DNA of 17,505 bases, from the NCBI GenBank assembly GCA_900553355.1, contig USDK01000056.1, forward strand, positions 1-17,505. The letters are read 5' to 3'. This DNA comes from an uncultured Lachnospiraceae bacterium. GTDB taxonomy: Bacteria; Bacillota; Clostridia; Lachnospirales; Lachnospiraceae. The notes beneath the pieces were generated by a model, which made no database searches, was not told the DNA's origin, and saw nothing but the letters and a program-made list of their open reading frames with translations. The translations under genes and the position numbers were made by a program. Below are positions 6,882-14,464 of this stretch, in pieces; within the stretch, counting starts at the first letter, position 1, and each line of letters starts with the position of its first letter.

Positions 6882-7721
6882 ATGAGCCACAGGCAGTATT
6901 CCATCCAGACTTCTGATATTGAAAAATTAAATGTCCGCCTTCTTTCCATCTCCTTTTCAAAAGATGAAAAGGACTGGCCTAGTGTTTTTCATACTCATCA
7001 CTTTACAGAACTGTTCTTCGTTGCCGGAGGCGGAGGAAATTTTCTTTTCCGTAATCAAGCCTATCCTATCAAAAGGGGGGATCTGATCATCGTTCCCCCT
7101 TATCTGGAGCATACGGAACAGTCTGCCCTTAACAACCCGCTTGAGTACTATGTGATTGGAATTGACGGGATTATCTTTCAGCCGGAATCCGACAGTAATT
7201 CCAGCGTTCAGTTTTTCTGTAATTTTTCAAACCAGGATCTGATTGAGGGTCTGTTTGCGCAGATCCTTTTTGAAGTGCGCAGCCAGTCATACGGTTCTGA
7301 TAAGATCTGTCAAAATCTTCTGGAGATTCTGATTCTCCGGATCATCCGCTCCCAGCATTTGATTCCTGTCCCCATAACTTCCACACACATGACAAAGGAA
7401 TGTGCACAGGTCAAAGAATATCTGGATACGAATTATGCAGATCATATTACTTTAGACACTCTGACTGATCTGACACATATGAATAAATACTACATGGCAC
7501 ATTCCTTTACCAAATATACCGGGCAATCTCCGATTCAGTACCTGAACAACAAAAGGCTGGATGTGGCCTGCACACTTCTTCGGGATACGGATCACTCCAT
7601 TTCCTCGATCTCTTCCTCCGTAGGCTTTTCCTCCCAGTCCTACTTTACCCAGTCCTTCCGGAAAAAGTACGGTGTCACCCCGATCAAATACCGTAAGGAA
7701 AACGCATCCGAAAAGCTGTGA
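6882..7721 (+). CDS. AraC-family transcriptional regulator with N-terminal cupin
   Basis: A 279-residue AraC/XylS regulator. The N-terminal half is a cupin-like sensor domain (HTHHFTELFFVAGG at about 37-50, then KRGDLIIVPPYLEHT at 64-78, the usual metal/ligand barrel strands). The C-terminal 100 residues are the double helix-turn-helix: ITLDTLTDLTHMNKYYMAHSF for the first (about 189-209) and SISSISSSVGFSSQSYFTQSF for the second (about 239-259), ending in the common KKYGVTPIKYR. The ATG follows AAAGGAG with 7 bases between. It lies 46 bp after the sulfatase and probably shares its transcript. This fits a sugar-responsive activator of the sulfatase and of the GH112/ABC operon. The last 38 bp overlap the end of the anSME gene on the other strand, and no terminator is visible there. 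Confidence 0.92.
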   Translation: MSHRQYSIQTSDIEKLNVRLLSISFSKDEKDWPSVFHTHHFTELFFVAGGGGNFLFRNQAYPIKRGDLIIVPPYLEHTEQSALNNPLEYYVIGIDGIIFQPESDSNSSVQFFCNFSNQDLIEGLFAQILFEVRSQSYGSDKICQNLLEILILRIIRSQHLIPVPITSTHMTKECAQVKEYLDTNYADHITLDTLTDLTHMNKYYMAHSFTKYTGQSPIQYLNNKRLDVACTLLRDTDHSISSISSSVGFSSQSYFTQSFRKKYGVTPIKYRKENASEKL

Positions 7722-8820
7722 TCCTTTCCAGTCTTCCGATACTATAAGCAAAAAAGTTCTGGTAAGACTCACAATACACATTTCGGAATCCTTCTTCTCC
7801 CGGTTCGCAGTCTCTTTTGCATCCTCCTCTGCACAGCGGATACCATCTGCATCCTCCACACCGGAAATCCCGCTTCGATGCCTCTTTAAAAAAAGGAGCC
7901 GGGGGATCTGATACAGACCACTTCCAGAGTTTTTCAAAATTTACATCTGGATTCTTGATATTCCCCATCGCCCAATCATCTAATGCATAAAAGTCACACG
8001 GATAAACTGTGCCGTCACTCTCAATTACATTCTGCATGCTGCATTTCCCGTACATGCTGCATGCCTCAGGCTGTTCTCCTGCTAATATTTTCACATAATT
8101 TTCAAACTGACGGATATAGACAGGCACTCCCTCCATCTGATCCACGTACCAAAGGTCAAAAAGCTTTTTCATGGCCTCCTCGAACAGGGCAGGCGTCAAA
8201 GAATAACTTCTCTTTCCCCTCTTTTCTCCCAGCGGATCCAGACAGGGAATATATTGCTGTTCATAAAATCCTTTCCGGCAGAAAAAACGGTAGACCGCCT
8301 CTATATGTTCTGCTGTCTGCCGGTTCAGCACACAGAGTATATGAAAAGGAATCTGATACGATCTTAACTTCTTTGCACAATCAAACACCGTGGAAAATGT
8401 CCCTTCTCCGTCCCGCCCTTTCCGGTTTTCATCATGGGTTTTCCGCACCCCGTCCAAGGACAGGCCCACCAGAAATCTCTGCTCCCGCAAAAATCTCATC
8501 CATTCATCAGACAACTCTGTTCCATTTGTCTGGATCGTATAAAATATCTGATGTCCTGCACTCTTCTTACGATCAACGTATGCGGCAAATTCCTTAAAAA
8601 AAGGCAGACCTGCCAGTGTCGGCTCCCCTCCCTGGAAGCCGAACACACAGGTCTGCGATGCCACAAGCGCTTTGTCAATCAGAGTCTCCATCGTCTCTTT
8701 GTCCATTCTTTTATGCCCCTTCTCTCGCCGGTACGCTTCCTCATCTCTGTAAAAGCAATACCTGCATTGCAGATTACATACCGAAGAGGCAGGTTTGATC
8801 AACAGCTGCAGCTCTTTCAT
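7684..8820 (-). CDS. Anaerobic sulfatase-maturating enzyme (anSME), radical SAM/SPASM
   Basis: A 378-residue radical SAM enzyme that oxidises the active-site Cys or Ser of sulfatases to formylglycine without oxygen. The SAM-binding cluster motif is C15-x3-C19-x2-C22, with GGEP at 64-67. The SPASM region supplies two further clusters: C254, C260, C275, then C321, C324, C330, C334, C338 and C350. D276, next to C275 in YPCDFYALD, matches the catalytic aspartate described for the Clostridium perfringens enzyme, and the length agrees with that protein (about 370). The ATG has AGAGG 5 bases upstream. It is the last gene of the sugar operon, 26 bp after GH112, and ends inside the 3' end of the AraC gene. 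The sulfatase at 5375-6835 is the obvious client. The quinohemoprotein or peptide-maturase relatives are less likely because of the match around D276 and the sulfatase neighbour. Confidence 0.93.
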   Translation of the reverse strand: MKELQLLIKPASSVCNLQCRYCFYRDEEAYRREKGHKRMDKETMETLIDKALVASQTCVFGFQGGEPTLAGLPFFKEFAAYVDRKKSAGHQIFYTIQTNGTELSDEWMRFLREQRFLVGLSLDGVRKTHDENRKGRDGEGTFSTVFDCAKKLRSYQIPFHILCVLNRQTAEHIEAVYRFFCRKGFYEQQYIPCLDPLGEKRGKRSYSLTPALFEEAMKKLFDLWYVDQMEGVPVYIRQFENYVKILAGEQPEACSMYGKCSMQNVIESDGTVYPCDFYALDDWAMGNIKNPDVNFEKLWKWSVSDPPAPFFKEASKRDFRCGGCRWYPLCRGGCKRDCEPGEEGFRNVYCESYQNFFAYSIGRLERITAFRMRFPYGI

Positions 8821-8846
8821 ATGAACCTCTCTTCTCCGTTTAAATC

Positions 8847-11009
8847 CTAGATTTCATACCAGTAAATACCATTTGCCTCCAGGTCAAGATCAAAGCTTGT
8901 TCCATCTCCCTTATATACTGTGGTACTCTGTGGTTCATAAGTATTATTGACTACACAATACTTGCCGTTTTTAACATAAGCATGTACCTCCACGTTATAG
9001 TTCGTGCTGAACCACTTGTGAAGATTCTCTTCGTCATGCGAAGACCATATGATCGAGCGGTACAAAAGACGGCTGTTTTCAAAACTGTAAGGAAGTCCGC
9101 TGATATAGACGCATCTTCCTGCCCCAAACTCACGGACAGCCATCTGCACTTCCTGGTTTTTCTGATTTAAGATCGTTGTTCCCTCATAAGCATAGATATT
9201 TTTCTTGCCTTCTCCAAAATCAATTTCACCTTTGCAGTCTTCGGTGATAAAGTGTTCATGCTCTTCCCAGTTGTACTTATCTGCATTTAGGGTAAATCCA
9301 TTTTCTCTTTCAACCCCCATTACAGACGCCAGCTGGAAATAGTGTCCTTCATATTGATGAGCAGATGGTTCCCCGACACCGATAAAGCCTCCGCCTCGAT
9401 AGATAAACTTCTTTACAGCGGTGATGATTGTCTCATCCGTCCAGTTTTCCCCGCCGGAGTATGCGGTATCTCCGTCTCCCACATTCAGAATCACATCGAT
9501 ATGATCAAGAATTTTCGGATCTTTCCGGATATCGTCAAAACTGATAAACTTCACATCAAACGGAGCACCGCTTAATGCCTCTATCACTCCTGCATAGGAA
9601 TAATTCTGCTTGTAGTAGATCGCATGGTGTACCATGTGATTCCCCCATGCCCGCATCTTGCCCCAGCAGTTCAAAACAGCTACTTTTTTAATGCAATAAG
9701 GTGTGGTTCCTTTGATGTTATCGTACAATGTTCTAAATTCTTTGCAGACACTCTCCACATAATCAATAAACTCCGGGAACTCCATGGCCAGCTTCAGATA
9801 CCCGCCGTACCCAATCCTGTCAATCGGCTTCCTTAAGATGGCGCGTCTTGCCGTCACCCAGTTCACCTTTGCCTCCTTCACCGGATCGCCGCCTTCATGG
9901 AATACATCCGGGAAAAAGTAGGGAAGAAGACGGCCTTCTGTATATTTTACCCCTTCAATATCACTGATCAGACGCAAGGTGGCTCCGTTTCCCACACTTC
10001 CTACCACCGCATCCAGTCCGACCTTCTTAAACTCATCCATGAACGGCTCCATGCCGATCCAGTGATCACCAAGGAACATCATGGCCTCTTTTCCGCACTC
10101 ATGGGTAATATCTACCATCTCTTTTGCAAGCTTTGTAACTTCTCTTCTTTGGAACGCCTGGAAATCCAGGAATTCTTTGGAAGGAATCCTGTAGGTATTG
10201 TTCATATATCCCTGGTCGATAATATATTCCGGGCGGAAGGGATAACCCACTTCCTTCTCAAACTGTTCCAGGATATATGGGCTTACAGATGCCGAATAAC
10301 CATACCAGTCCACGTATTTTTCCCTGGCAAGCTCGTCAAAGATCAGTGTAAACTGATGGAAAAATGTGGTATATCTGATTACGTCAATGTGTGGATTGTC
10401 CGCAATATATTTTCTTAAGCGCTCCATGGAATACTGGTGAGTCTTTGGCTGACGGACATCAAAGGTAATCTGTTTTTCAAAATTCGTCCATCCATTGGTC
10501 ACCGCATTGTACATATGTACCGGATCCCACATGATATACGCAAGAAAGCTGACGGTATAATCGTGAAATGCCGCCGCATCATGGATTGTGACATCTCCGG
10601 TCTCTCCATTATAATCCCACTGGGTCACTGGAACCACTGTTCCTGTTGTGCGGTCGATGACTTCCCACCATCTGGTGATATCATCATGGTCATTGACTTT
10701 CAGCATATCCGGATACAGATGATTCATCAGATGAATAGACAGTTCACTGTCCACGGCCGTATAAAACGGTGTCATGATATACATCTGCTGGATCTCTTCC
10801 GGATTTGCTTTTGCCCACTCATTGTCCTTCCTTGTTGTATAATATGTGGAGTAAACTTTCGCGTCTACATTTCTAAGTTCTTCAGGATAATCAGTCCCAT
10901 CGCAATCCCGGATCGCATCCGCTCCCCATCGCTCCAAAAGCTCCAGGGTCTCCGGCACCACATCTACGTCTGTAGGGATCGTAACTCTGCCTTTTGTGTG
11001 TGCTTTCAC
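8847..11009 (-). CDS. gnpA: GH112 1,3-beta-galactosyl-N-acetylhexosamine phosphorylase
   Basis: A 720-residue cytoplasmic phosphorylase that splits galacto-N-biose or lacto-N-biose with phosphate into Gal-1-P and GalNAc or GlcNAc. It aligns by eye along its whole length with Bifidobacterium longum GLNBP: ELLERWGADAIRDCDGT near the start, YTVSFLAYIMWDP, FTTFFHQFTLIFDE-like VIRYTTFFHQFTL, FLGDHWIG at 312-319 with the presumed general acid D315 (D313 in B. longum), VKYTEGRLLPYFFPD, the glutamine-amidotransferase-like middle domain (VGVGEPSA) and a C-terminal beta domain. I chose the GTG at 11009 because AAAGGAG lies 7 bases before it and it yields VKAHTKGRVTIP; an ATG at 11042, directly after the stop of the small upstream gene, would add 11 residues. 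A galactosyl-rhamnose phosphorylase is a possible alternative within GH112. Preference between the two bioses is not readable here. Confidence 0.94.
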   Translation of the reverse strand: MKAHTKGRVTIPTDVDVVPETLELLERWGADAIRDCDGTDYPEELRNVDAKVYSTYYTTRKDNEWAKANPEEIQQMYIMTPFYTAVDSELSIHLMNHLYPDMLKVNDHDDITRWWEVIDRTTGTVVPVTQWDYNGETGDVTIHDAAAFHDYTVSFLAYIMWDPVHMYNAVTNGWTNFEKQITFDVRQPKTHQYSMERLRKYIADNPHIDVIRYTTFFHQFTLIFDELAREKYVDWYGYSASVSPYILEQFEKEVGYPFRPEYIIDQGYMNNTYRIPSKEFLDFQAFQRREVTKLAKEMVDITHECGKEAMMFLGDHWIGMEPFMDEFKKVGLDAVVGSVGNGATLRLISDIEGVKYTEGRLLPYFFPDVFHEGGDPVKEAKVNWVTARRAILRKPIDRIGYGGYLKLAMEFPEFIDYVESVCKEFRTLYDNIKGTTPYCIKKVAVLNCWGKMRAWGNHMVHHAIYYKQNYSYAGVIEALSGAPFDVKFISFDDIRKDPKILDHIDVILNVGDGDTAYSGGENWTDETIITAVKKFIYRGGGFIGVGEPSAHQYEGHYFQLASVMGVERENGFTLNADKYNWEEHEHFITEDCKGEIDFGEGKKNIYAYEGTTILNQKNQEVQMAVREFGAGRCVYISGLPYSFENSRLLYRSIIWSSHDEENLHKWFSTNYNVEVHAYVKNGKYCVVNNTYEPQSTTVYKGDGTSFDLDLEANGIYWYEI

Positions 11010-11016
11010 TTTCGTT

Positions 11017-11023
11017 CTCCTTT
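11017..11023 (-). promoter_or_regulatory. Ribosome binding site that favours the GTG start of GH112
   Basis: AAAGGAG on the minus strand, 7 bases before the GTG at 11009. The competing ATG at 11042 has only GGAG at 11056-11053 with a 10-base spacer. The stronger, better-spaced site decides for the GTG. Confidence 0.55.
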
Positions 11024-11042
11024 CTTGTATTCCCGCTGCCAT

Positions 11043-11210
11043 TTACTGATATCTCCGGTTATAAATGAACAGCAGTGTTAAAAGTCCAACCAGCCCGACC
11101 AGCTCCATCACTAGTCCGGATGCGCTGATATTCTTCTGGCCGATAATGATCAGGGCGAGACATACAATAAAAACAATGAACATGATCAGATTTCTTATAA
11201 CATTACTCAT
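11043..11210 (-). CDS. Small two-helix membrane protein, 55 residues, function unknown
   Basis: A short gene encoding 55 residues, beginning MSNVIRNLIMFIVFIV and ending IYNRRYQ. Two hydrophobic segments are visible, roughly residues 7-23 and 35-50, separated by the polar turn GQKNISAS. The positive charges R6 and NRRYQ lie at the ends, suggesting both termini are inside. The ATG is preceded by AGGAGGG with about 10 bases between, as good a site as its neighbours have. It sits 15 bp after the second permease gene, and its TAA directly abuts an ATG in frame with GH112. The placement suggests a small accessory subunit of the sugar transporter or a membrane tether, but no function can be assigned. 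It may belong to a small uncharacterised DUF family; I cannot confirm which. Confidence 0.72.
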   Translation of the reverse strand: MSNVIRNLIMFIVFIVCLALIIIGQKNISASGLVMELVGLVGLLTLLFIYNRRYQ

Positions 11211-11225
11211 TTTCTGCTCTCCCTC

Positions 11226-12098
11226 CTATCCTTTCAGTCCGCCGAGGGTCATACCCTTGGTAAGCTGCTTCTGTACGCAGATATACAGGATCAGAACCGG
11301 GATCATAACGATCACCAGACCTGCATACATGATACCATAGTTGGTTGCCGTTCTTTCCACTGCCATCAGATTCTTTAATCCAACTGCCAGTGTGCTGTTT
11401 TCATCCATCAATGTAAATGCAATAATATACTCATTCCAGAACGACAGGAACTGGAAGAGAATCACTGTGATAATACTTGGTTTTGCCATAGGAATCATAA
11501 TTTGGACCATGGTCTTAAAGTATCCGCAGCCATCAATATACGCAGCCTCCTCATACCCCTTGGGAAGCGTTTTGAAATAACCACTCAGAAGATAAATGGA
11601 GAATGACAGCGAACTGGATGCATAAATAATCGATAAAAGCAGCCGGTTATCCAGGAAAAAGTCCACTCCCAGCATACGGTTCGCACCGCTGAGCATCAAA
11701 AAGATCGGCACGACTATATAGTTGATATTTACAAACAATCCTGCCATGAAAGCAATGTTCAGTACTTTCTTTCCTCTGAAATTAAATCTTGACAATGCAT
11801 AAGCTGCCGGAAGCGCAATTACCAGCAGGATTACCAGAGACAGCGCCGTTATGATCACAGAGTTCAGGAAGAATTTTCCCATTTCCGCATCCACAAACGC
11901 TGTTACAAAGTTCTGCCACTGCAGTTGTTCCGGAAGCGCCCAGGGGTTTGTCCCTTTCCCGATAAATTCCGCATTCCGCTTAAAGCTTGCCATAAATACC
12001 CACGCTACCGGGATAATGATTGAAATCGTCATCACAATCAGCGCTATGTAGACAATGACTTTAAACAAGACTTTAACTGCCGGATTTTGTTTTTTCAT
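11226..12098 (-). CDS. Carbohydrate ABC transporter permease, MalG-like (CUT1)
   Basis: A 290-residue inner-membrane permease of the MalG/BPD_transp_1 type. Six hydrophobic segments are visible, the first at about 10-36 (VIVYIALIVMTISIIIPVAW). The cytoplasmic EAA loop that docks the ATPase reads EEAAYIDGCGYFKTMVQIMIP and lies in the second half, followed by the typical FLSFWNEYIIAFTLM segment and the C-terminal LTKGMTLGGLKG. AAAGGAGG lies 10 bases before the ATG and overlaps the end of the partner permease. The gap to the partner is 18 bp, and the small membrane protein follows 15 bp downstream. With the MalF-like partner and the binding protein it forms one importer, probably for a disaccharide fed to GH112. 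No ATPase gene is present, so a shared MsmX/MsmK-type ATPase encoded elsewhere is likely. Confidence 0.94.
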   Translation of the reverse strand: MKKQNPAVKVLFKVIVYIALIVMTISIIIPVAWVFMASFKRNAEFIGKGTNPWALPEQLQWQNFVTAFVDAEMGKFFLNSVIITALSLVILLVIALPAAYALSRFNFRGKKVLNIAFMAGLFVNINYIVVPIFLMLSGANRMLGVDFFLDNRLLLSIIYASSSLSFSIYLLSGYFKTLPKGYEEAAYIDGCGYFKTMVQIMIPMAKPSIITVILFQFLSFWNEYIIAFTLMDENSTLAVGLKNLMAVERTATNYGIMYAGLVIVMIPVLILYICVQKQLTKGMTLGGLKG

Positions 12099-12116
12099 AA
12101 TCTCTTGTCCTCCTTT

Positions 12117-13007
12117 CTAGAATTCCAGAACTTCTCTGTCCGTGATCTTGTTAACAACTGCTGCAAGTACAAACGAGAAGAGGAAGACTACTACGCCGAT
12201 AGCCATACCGTATCCATAAACACCCGCTCCATATGCCTGCTTATACATATAGTTCAAGAATACCTCTGAATGTCCGTTTGGACCTCCGTCAGACATAATC
12301 TGTACAAACTGGAAGCTTAAGTTGATTGTACTGATAATGTAGAAGGTAAGCGTCGTACGGATATTACTCCAGATTAAAGGAAGGGTCACCTGGAAAAACA
12401 TCTGAAGTTCGGTTGCCCCGTCCAGAGAAGCCGCCTCATAAAGATCCTCCGGGATTGCCGCCATACTGGCCATATACATGACCATATAGTATCCAATCGC
12501 CTGCCATACAAGCGCAAAGATAATAGAGTATAGAACAATCTTCTGATCCCCCATCCACTGATGAGTCAAGGCATCAAGCCCGATGGCCTTAAGAAAAGTG
12601 TTCAAAAGTCCGGTACTTGGGTTATAGACTGCCCCGAAGATACCCGCGATGACAACAATACTCAAAATATTCGGGATATAGAAAATTACACGGAAGAAAT
12701 TTTTTCCTTTGAACTTTCCACGATGCAGGATTGCTCCGAACAAGATCGCAAAAAAGATTGTAAACAAAGTCACAAGCACAATGATTGCAATGGAATTCTG
12801 CATAGCCTGCAGGAAATTTTTGTCATCAAACAGGGACTGGAAATTGCTGAATCCTACAAATTCTTTTCTGTTCGTAATTCCGCCCATCCGGTATAAAGAC
12901 ATCCGGAATACATTGATGGTCGGAATGAAGATGAAAAGGGTCACAAGTATGGCCGCCGGCGCTATACAGCAAAAGACAAATCGTCCCTGCGCCCGTTTTC
13001 TATTCAT
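12117..13007 (-). CDS. Carbohydrate ABC transporter permease, MalF-like (CUT1)
   Basis: A 296-residue permease of the MalF/UgpA type with six predicted membrane helices; the first covers about residues 10-29 (FVFCCIAPAAILVTLFIFIP). The EAA loop is EDLYEAASLDGATELQMFFQ, followed by VTLPLIW, and the pre-helix segment FVQIMSDGGPNGHSEVFLNY is characteristic of the MalF-like partner in CUT1 systems. The frame is open to a GTG at 13052, but that codon lies in the intergenic hairpin; the ATG at 13007 has AAGGAG 7 bases upstream and gives MNRKRAQGRFVF. The gene lies second in the operon, after the binding protein and hairpin. It acts as the heterodimer partner of the permease at 11226-12098. Confidence 0.94.
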   Translation of the reverse strand: MNRKRAQGRFVFCCIAPAAILVTLFIFIPTINVFRMSLYRMGGITNRKEFVGFSNFQSLFDDKNFLQAMQNSIAIIVLVTLFTIFFAILFGAILHRGKFKGKNFFRVIFYIPNILSIVVIAGIFGAVYNPSTGLLNTFLKAIGLDALTHQWMGDQKIVLYSIIFALVWQAIGYYMVMYMASMAAIPEDLYEAASLDGATELQMFFQVTLPLIWSNIRTTLTFYIISTINLSFQFVQIMSDGGPNGHSEVFLNYMYKQAYGAGVYGYGMAIGVVVFLFSFVLAAVVNKITDREVLEF

Positions 13008-13027
13008 ACCATTTCTCCTTTCTTTTG

Positions 13028-13059
13028 AAAAACGGTGAGCGTAAGAACTCACCGTTTTT
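13028..13059. terminator. Intercistronic hairpin between binding protein and permease genes
   Basis: The arms 13028-13039 and 13048-13059 are perfect 12-base complements built on CGGTGAG/CTCACCG with flanking A5/T5, and the loop is 8 bases. On the minus strand it lies between the binding-protein stop and the MalF-like start and ends in only five T residues. It would act as a leaky terminator or mRNA-stabilising structure that keeps binding-protein output above that of the membrane subunits. Confidence 0.75.
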
Positions 13060-13087
13060 TTACACTTTCACTATTTCATTTAAAGTT

Positions 13088-14464
13088 TTATTCCATGGCA
13101 TCTGCACACTGTGCCCATACGTCTGTCAGCTGCGTCTGCCACTCGTCAACAGTCATATCTCCCGTGCTGATGGAGTCGATCGGTTTGTAGATAGATCCCT
13201 TCATGTCAAGACCTTCGATCGGAGCTGTGGTAGCCCATGTTCCTGTAACAGCAACTACATCATCGCCTGTCTGGAAGCTGGTCTTAATCACGCCGTCTGG
13301 AAGTTTTTCAGCCGCTCCCTGAACCGGTACTACGATCGGTGCATCGGACTCTTCGCCTGTCTCAGCATTTGTTGTCTTATTTGCCAGGCAAAGGTCTACA
13401 ACCGTATCCGAGTACATAAACTTGATGAAGTCTTTTGCAAGATCCATATTCTCGGCATCTGCCGGAATCCACATCTGCTCTGTAAATGTATAAACAGACT
13501 GTGACTCATCTGCACTCCACTTCGGAACTCCCATTACACCCCATTCATAGTCATCTGGTGTGGAGTTTGCCATCTCGCCTACTACCCAGCTGCCGTTTGG
13601 CATAAAGAGCGCTTCGCCATCAATAACTGCCTGCTGGTTGATCTTGAATCCACCGTCTGTATTTGCGTTGGATACGGTGTCAGCCCAAAGGTTATCGCTG
13701 GATACTAACTGGGAAATCGTGTCAAGCACTTTCTTTCCTTCATCGGATGTCCATGTGTTTTCATCATAGGTCAGCGCATTATTATAGAAATCGGTTCCGC
13801 CTGCCTGTGCCAGCATTGCATAGATGGTAGCATCAAAATATCCCGGCTGTGGATAAGTGAACAAAGATCTTCCATCTGCCTTTGCCTGCTCTCCAAGTGC
13901 GAAAAACTCATCCCAGGTTGTCGGCAGGGCATATTCTTTTCCTTCTCCTACCAGATTTGCATTATACCAGAAACCTGTCTGTGTATAGAAGATCGGAGCA
14001 AGGTAGATCTTGCCGTCTCCATATGGCTGTGCAGCAGTACCGTCCAGGATACCTTCTACCATTTTTCCTTTAAGTTCATCATCAAAGACATCAGAGATAT
14101 CCGCGATCGCTTCTTCTTTCAGCATGGTCTCTGTAAATCCGCTTTCCTGTCCCAGGTTGTAGTAAACCACATCCGGAACATCGCCGTTCTGGATCTCTTT
14201 GGTCAGTACCTGGTCAAGCTCAGAAGATAACTCCAAGTCTACCTTGCAGTCATATTCTTCCTCAAAGGCTGCCGCGATCTTTTCCCAGATGTCAGCTCCG
14301 TTTCCCCCTTCAAAAGCTGCCAGCTTTAATGTTTTTCCATCGCCGCTTCCGCCTTCATCACTGTCACCGCCGTCACTGCTGCTTCCGCAGCCTGCCAGCA
14401 ATCCTGCCGTCATAACAGTAACCATAGATGCTGACAAAAGTCTCTTGACTGTTTTCTTTTTCAT
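13088..14464 (-). CDS. Sugar-binding lipoprotein of a CUT1 ABC transporter
   Basis: A 458-residue extracellular solute-binding protein (SBP family 1). The lipoprotein signal is clear: MKKKTVKRLL, a hydrophobic stretch, and the lipobox LAGC with the lipidated C26, followed by a flexible Gly/Ser/Asp linker (27-43). The mature domain opens with LKLAAFEGGNGADIWEKIAAAFEEEY, a normal start for the family shown here in two parts (LKLAAFEGG and ADIWEKIAAAF), and contains NGDVPDVVYYNLGQ and the FVPNGSW-like LFMPNGSWVVGEMA segment. The ATG at 14464 has AAGGAGG with 7 bases between. It is the first gene of the operon, with the permeases behind it and GH112 and anSME further down, so a galactosyl-HexNAc disaccharide, possibly sulfated, is the likely ligand. 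That ligand is inferred from neighbours only. Confidence 0.94.
   Translation of the reverse strand: MKKKTVKRLLSASMVTVMTAGLLAGCGSSSDGGDSDEGGSGDGKTLKLAAFEGGNGADIWEKIAAAFEEEYDCKVDLELSSELDQVLTKEIQNGDVPDVVYYNLGQESGFTETMLKEEAIADISDVFDDELKGKMVEGILDGTAAQPYGDGKIYLAPIFYTQTGFWYNANLVGEGKEYALPTTWDEFFALGEQAKADGRSLFTYPQPGYFDATIYAMLAQAGGTDFYNNALTYDENTWTSDEGKKVLDTISQLVSSDNLWADTVSNANTDGGFKINQQAVIDGEALFMPNGSWVVGEMANSTPDDYEWGVMGVPKWSADESQSVYTFTEQMWIPADAENMDLAKDFIKFMYSDTVVDLCLANKTTNAETGEESDAPIVVPVQGAAEKLPDGVIKTSFQTGDDVVAVTGTWATTAPIEGLDMKGSIYKPIDSISTGDMTVDEWQTQLTDVWAQCADAME

Noticed and set aside
9897..11081. Plus-strand open frames of 173 and 214 codons opposite GH112
   Set aside because: They lie antisense to a full-length GH112 gene with conserved motifs throughout; compositions are typical of shadow frames.
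13008..13052. GTG start adding 15 residues to the MalF-like permease
   Set aside because: The extra codons overlap the intercistronic hairpin and the ribosome site of the ATG at 13007.
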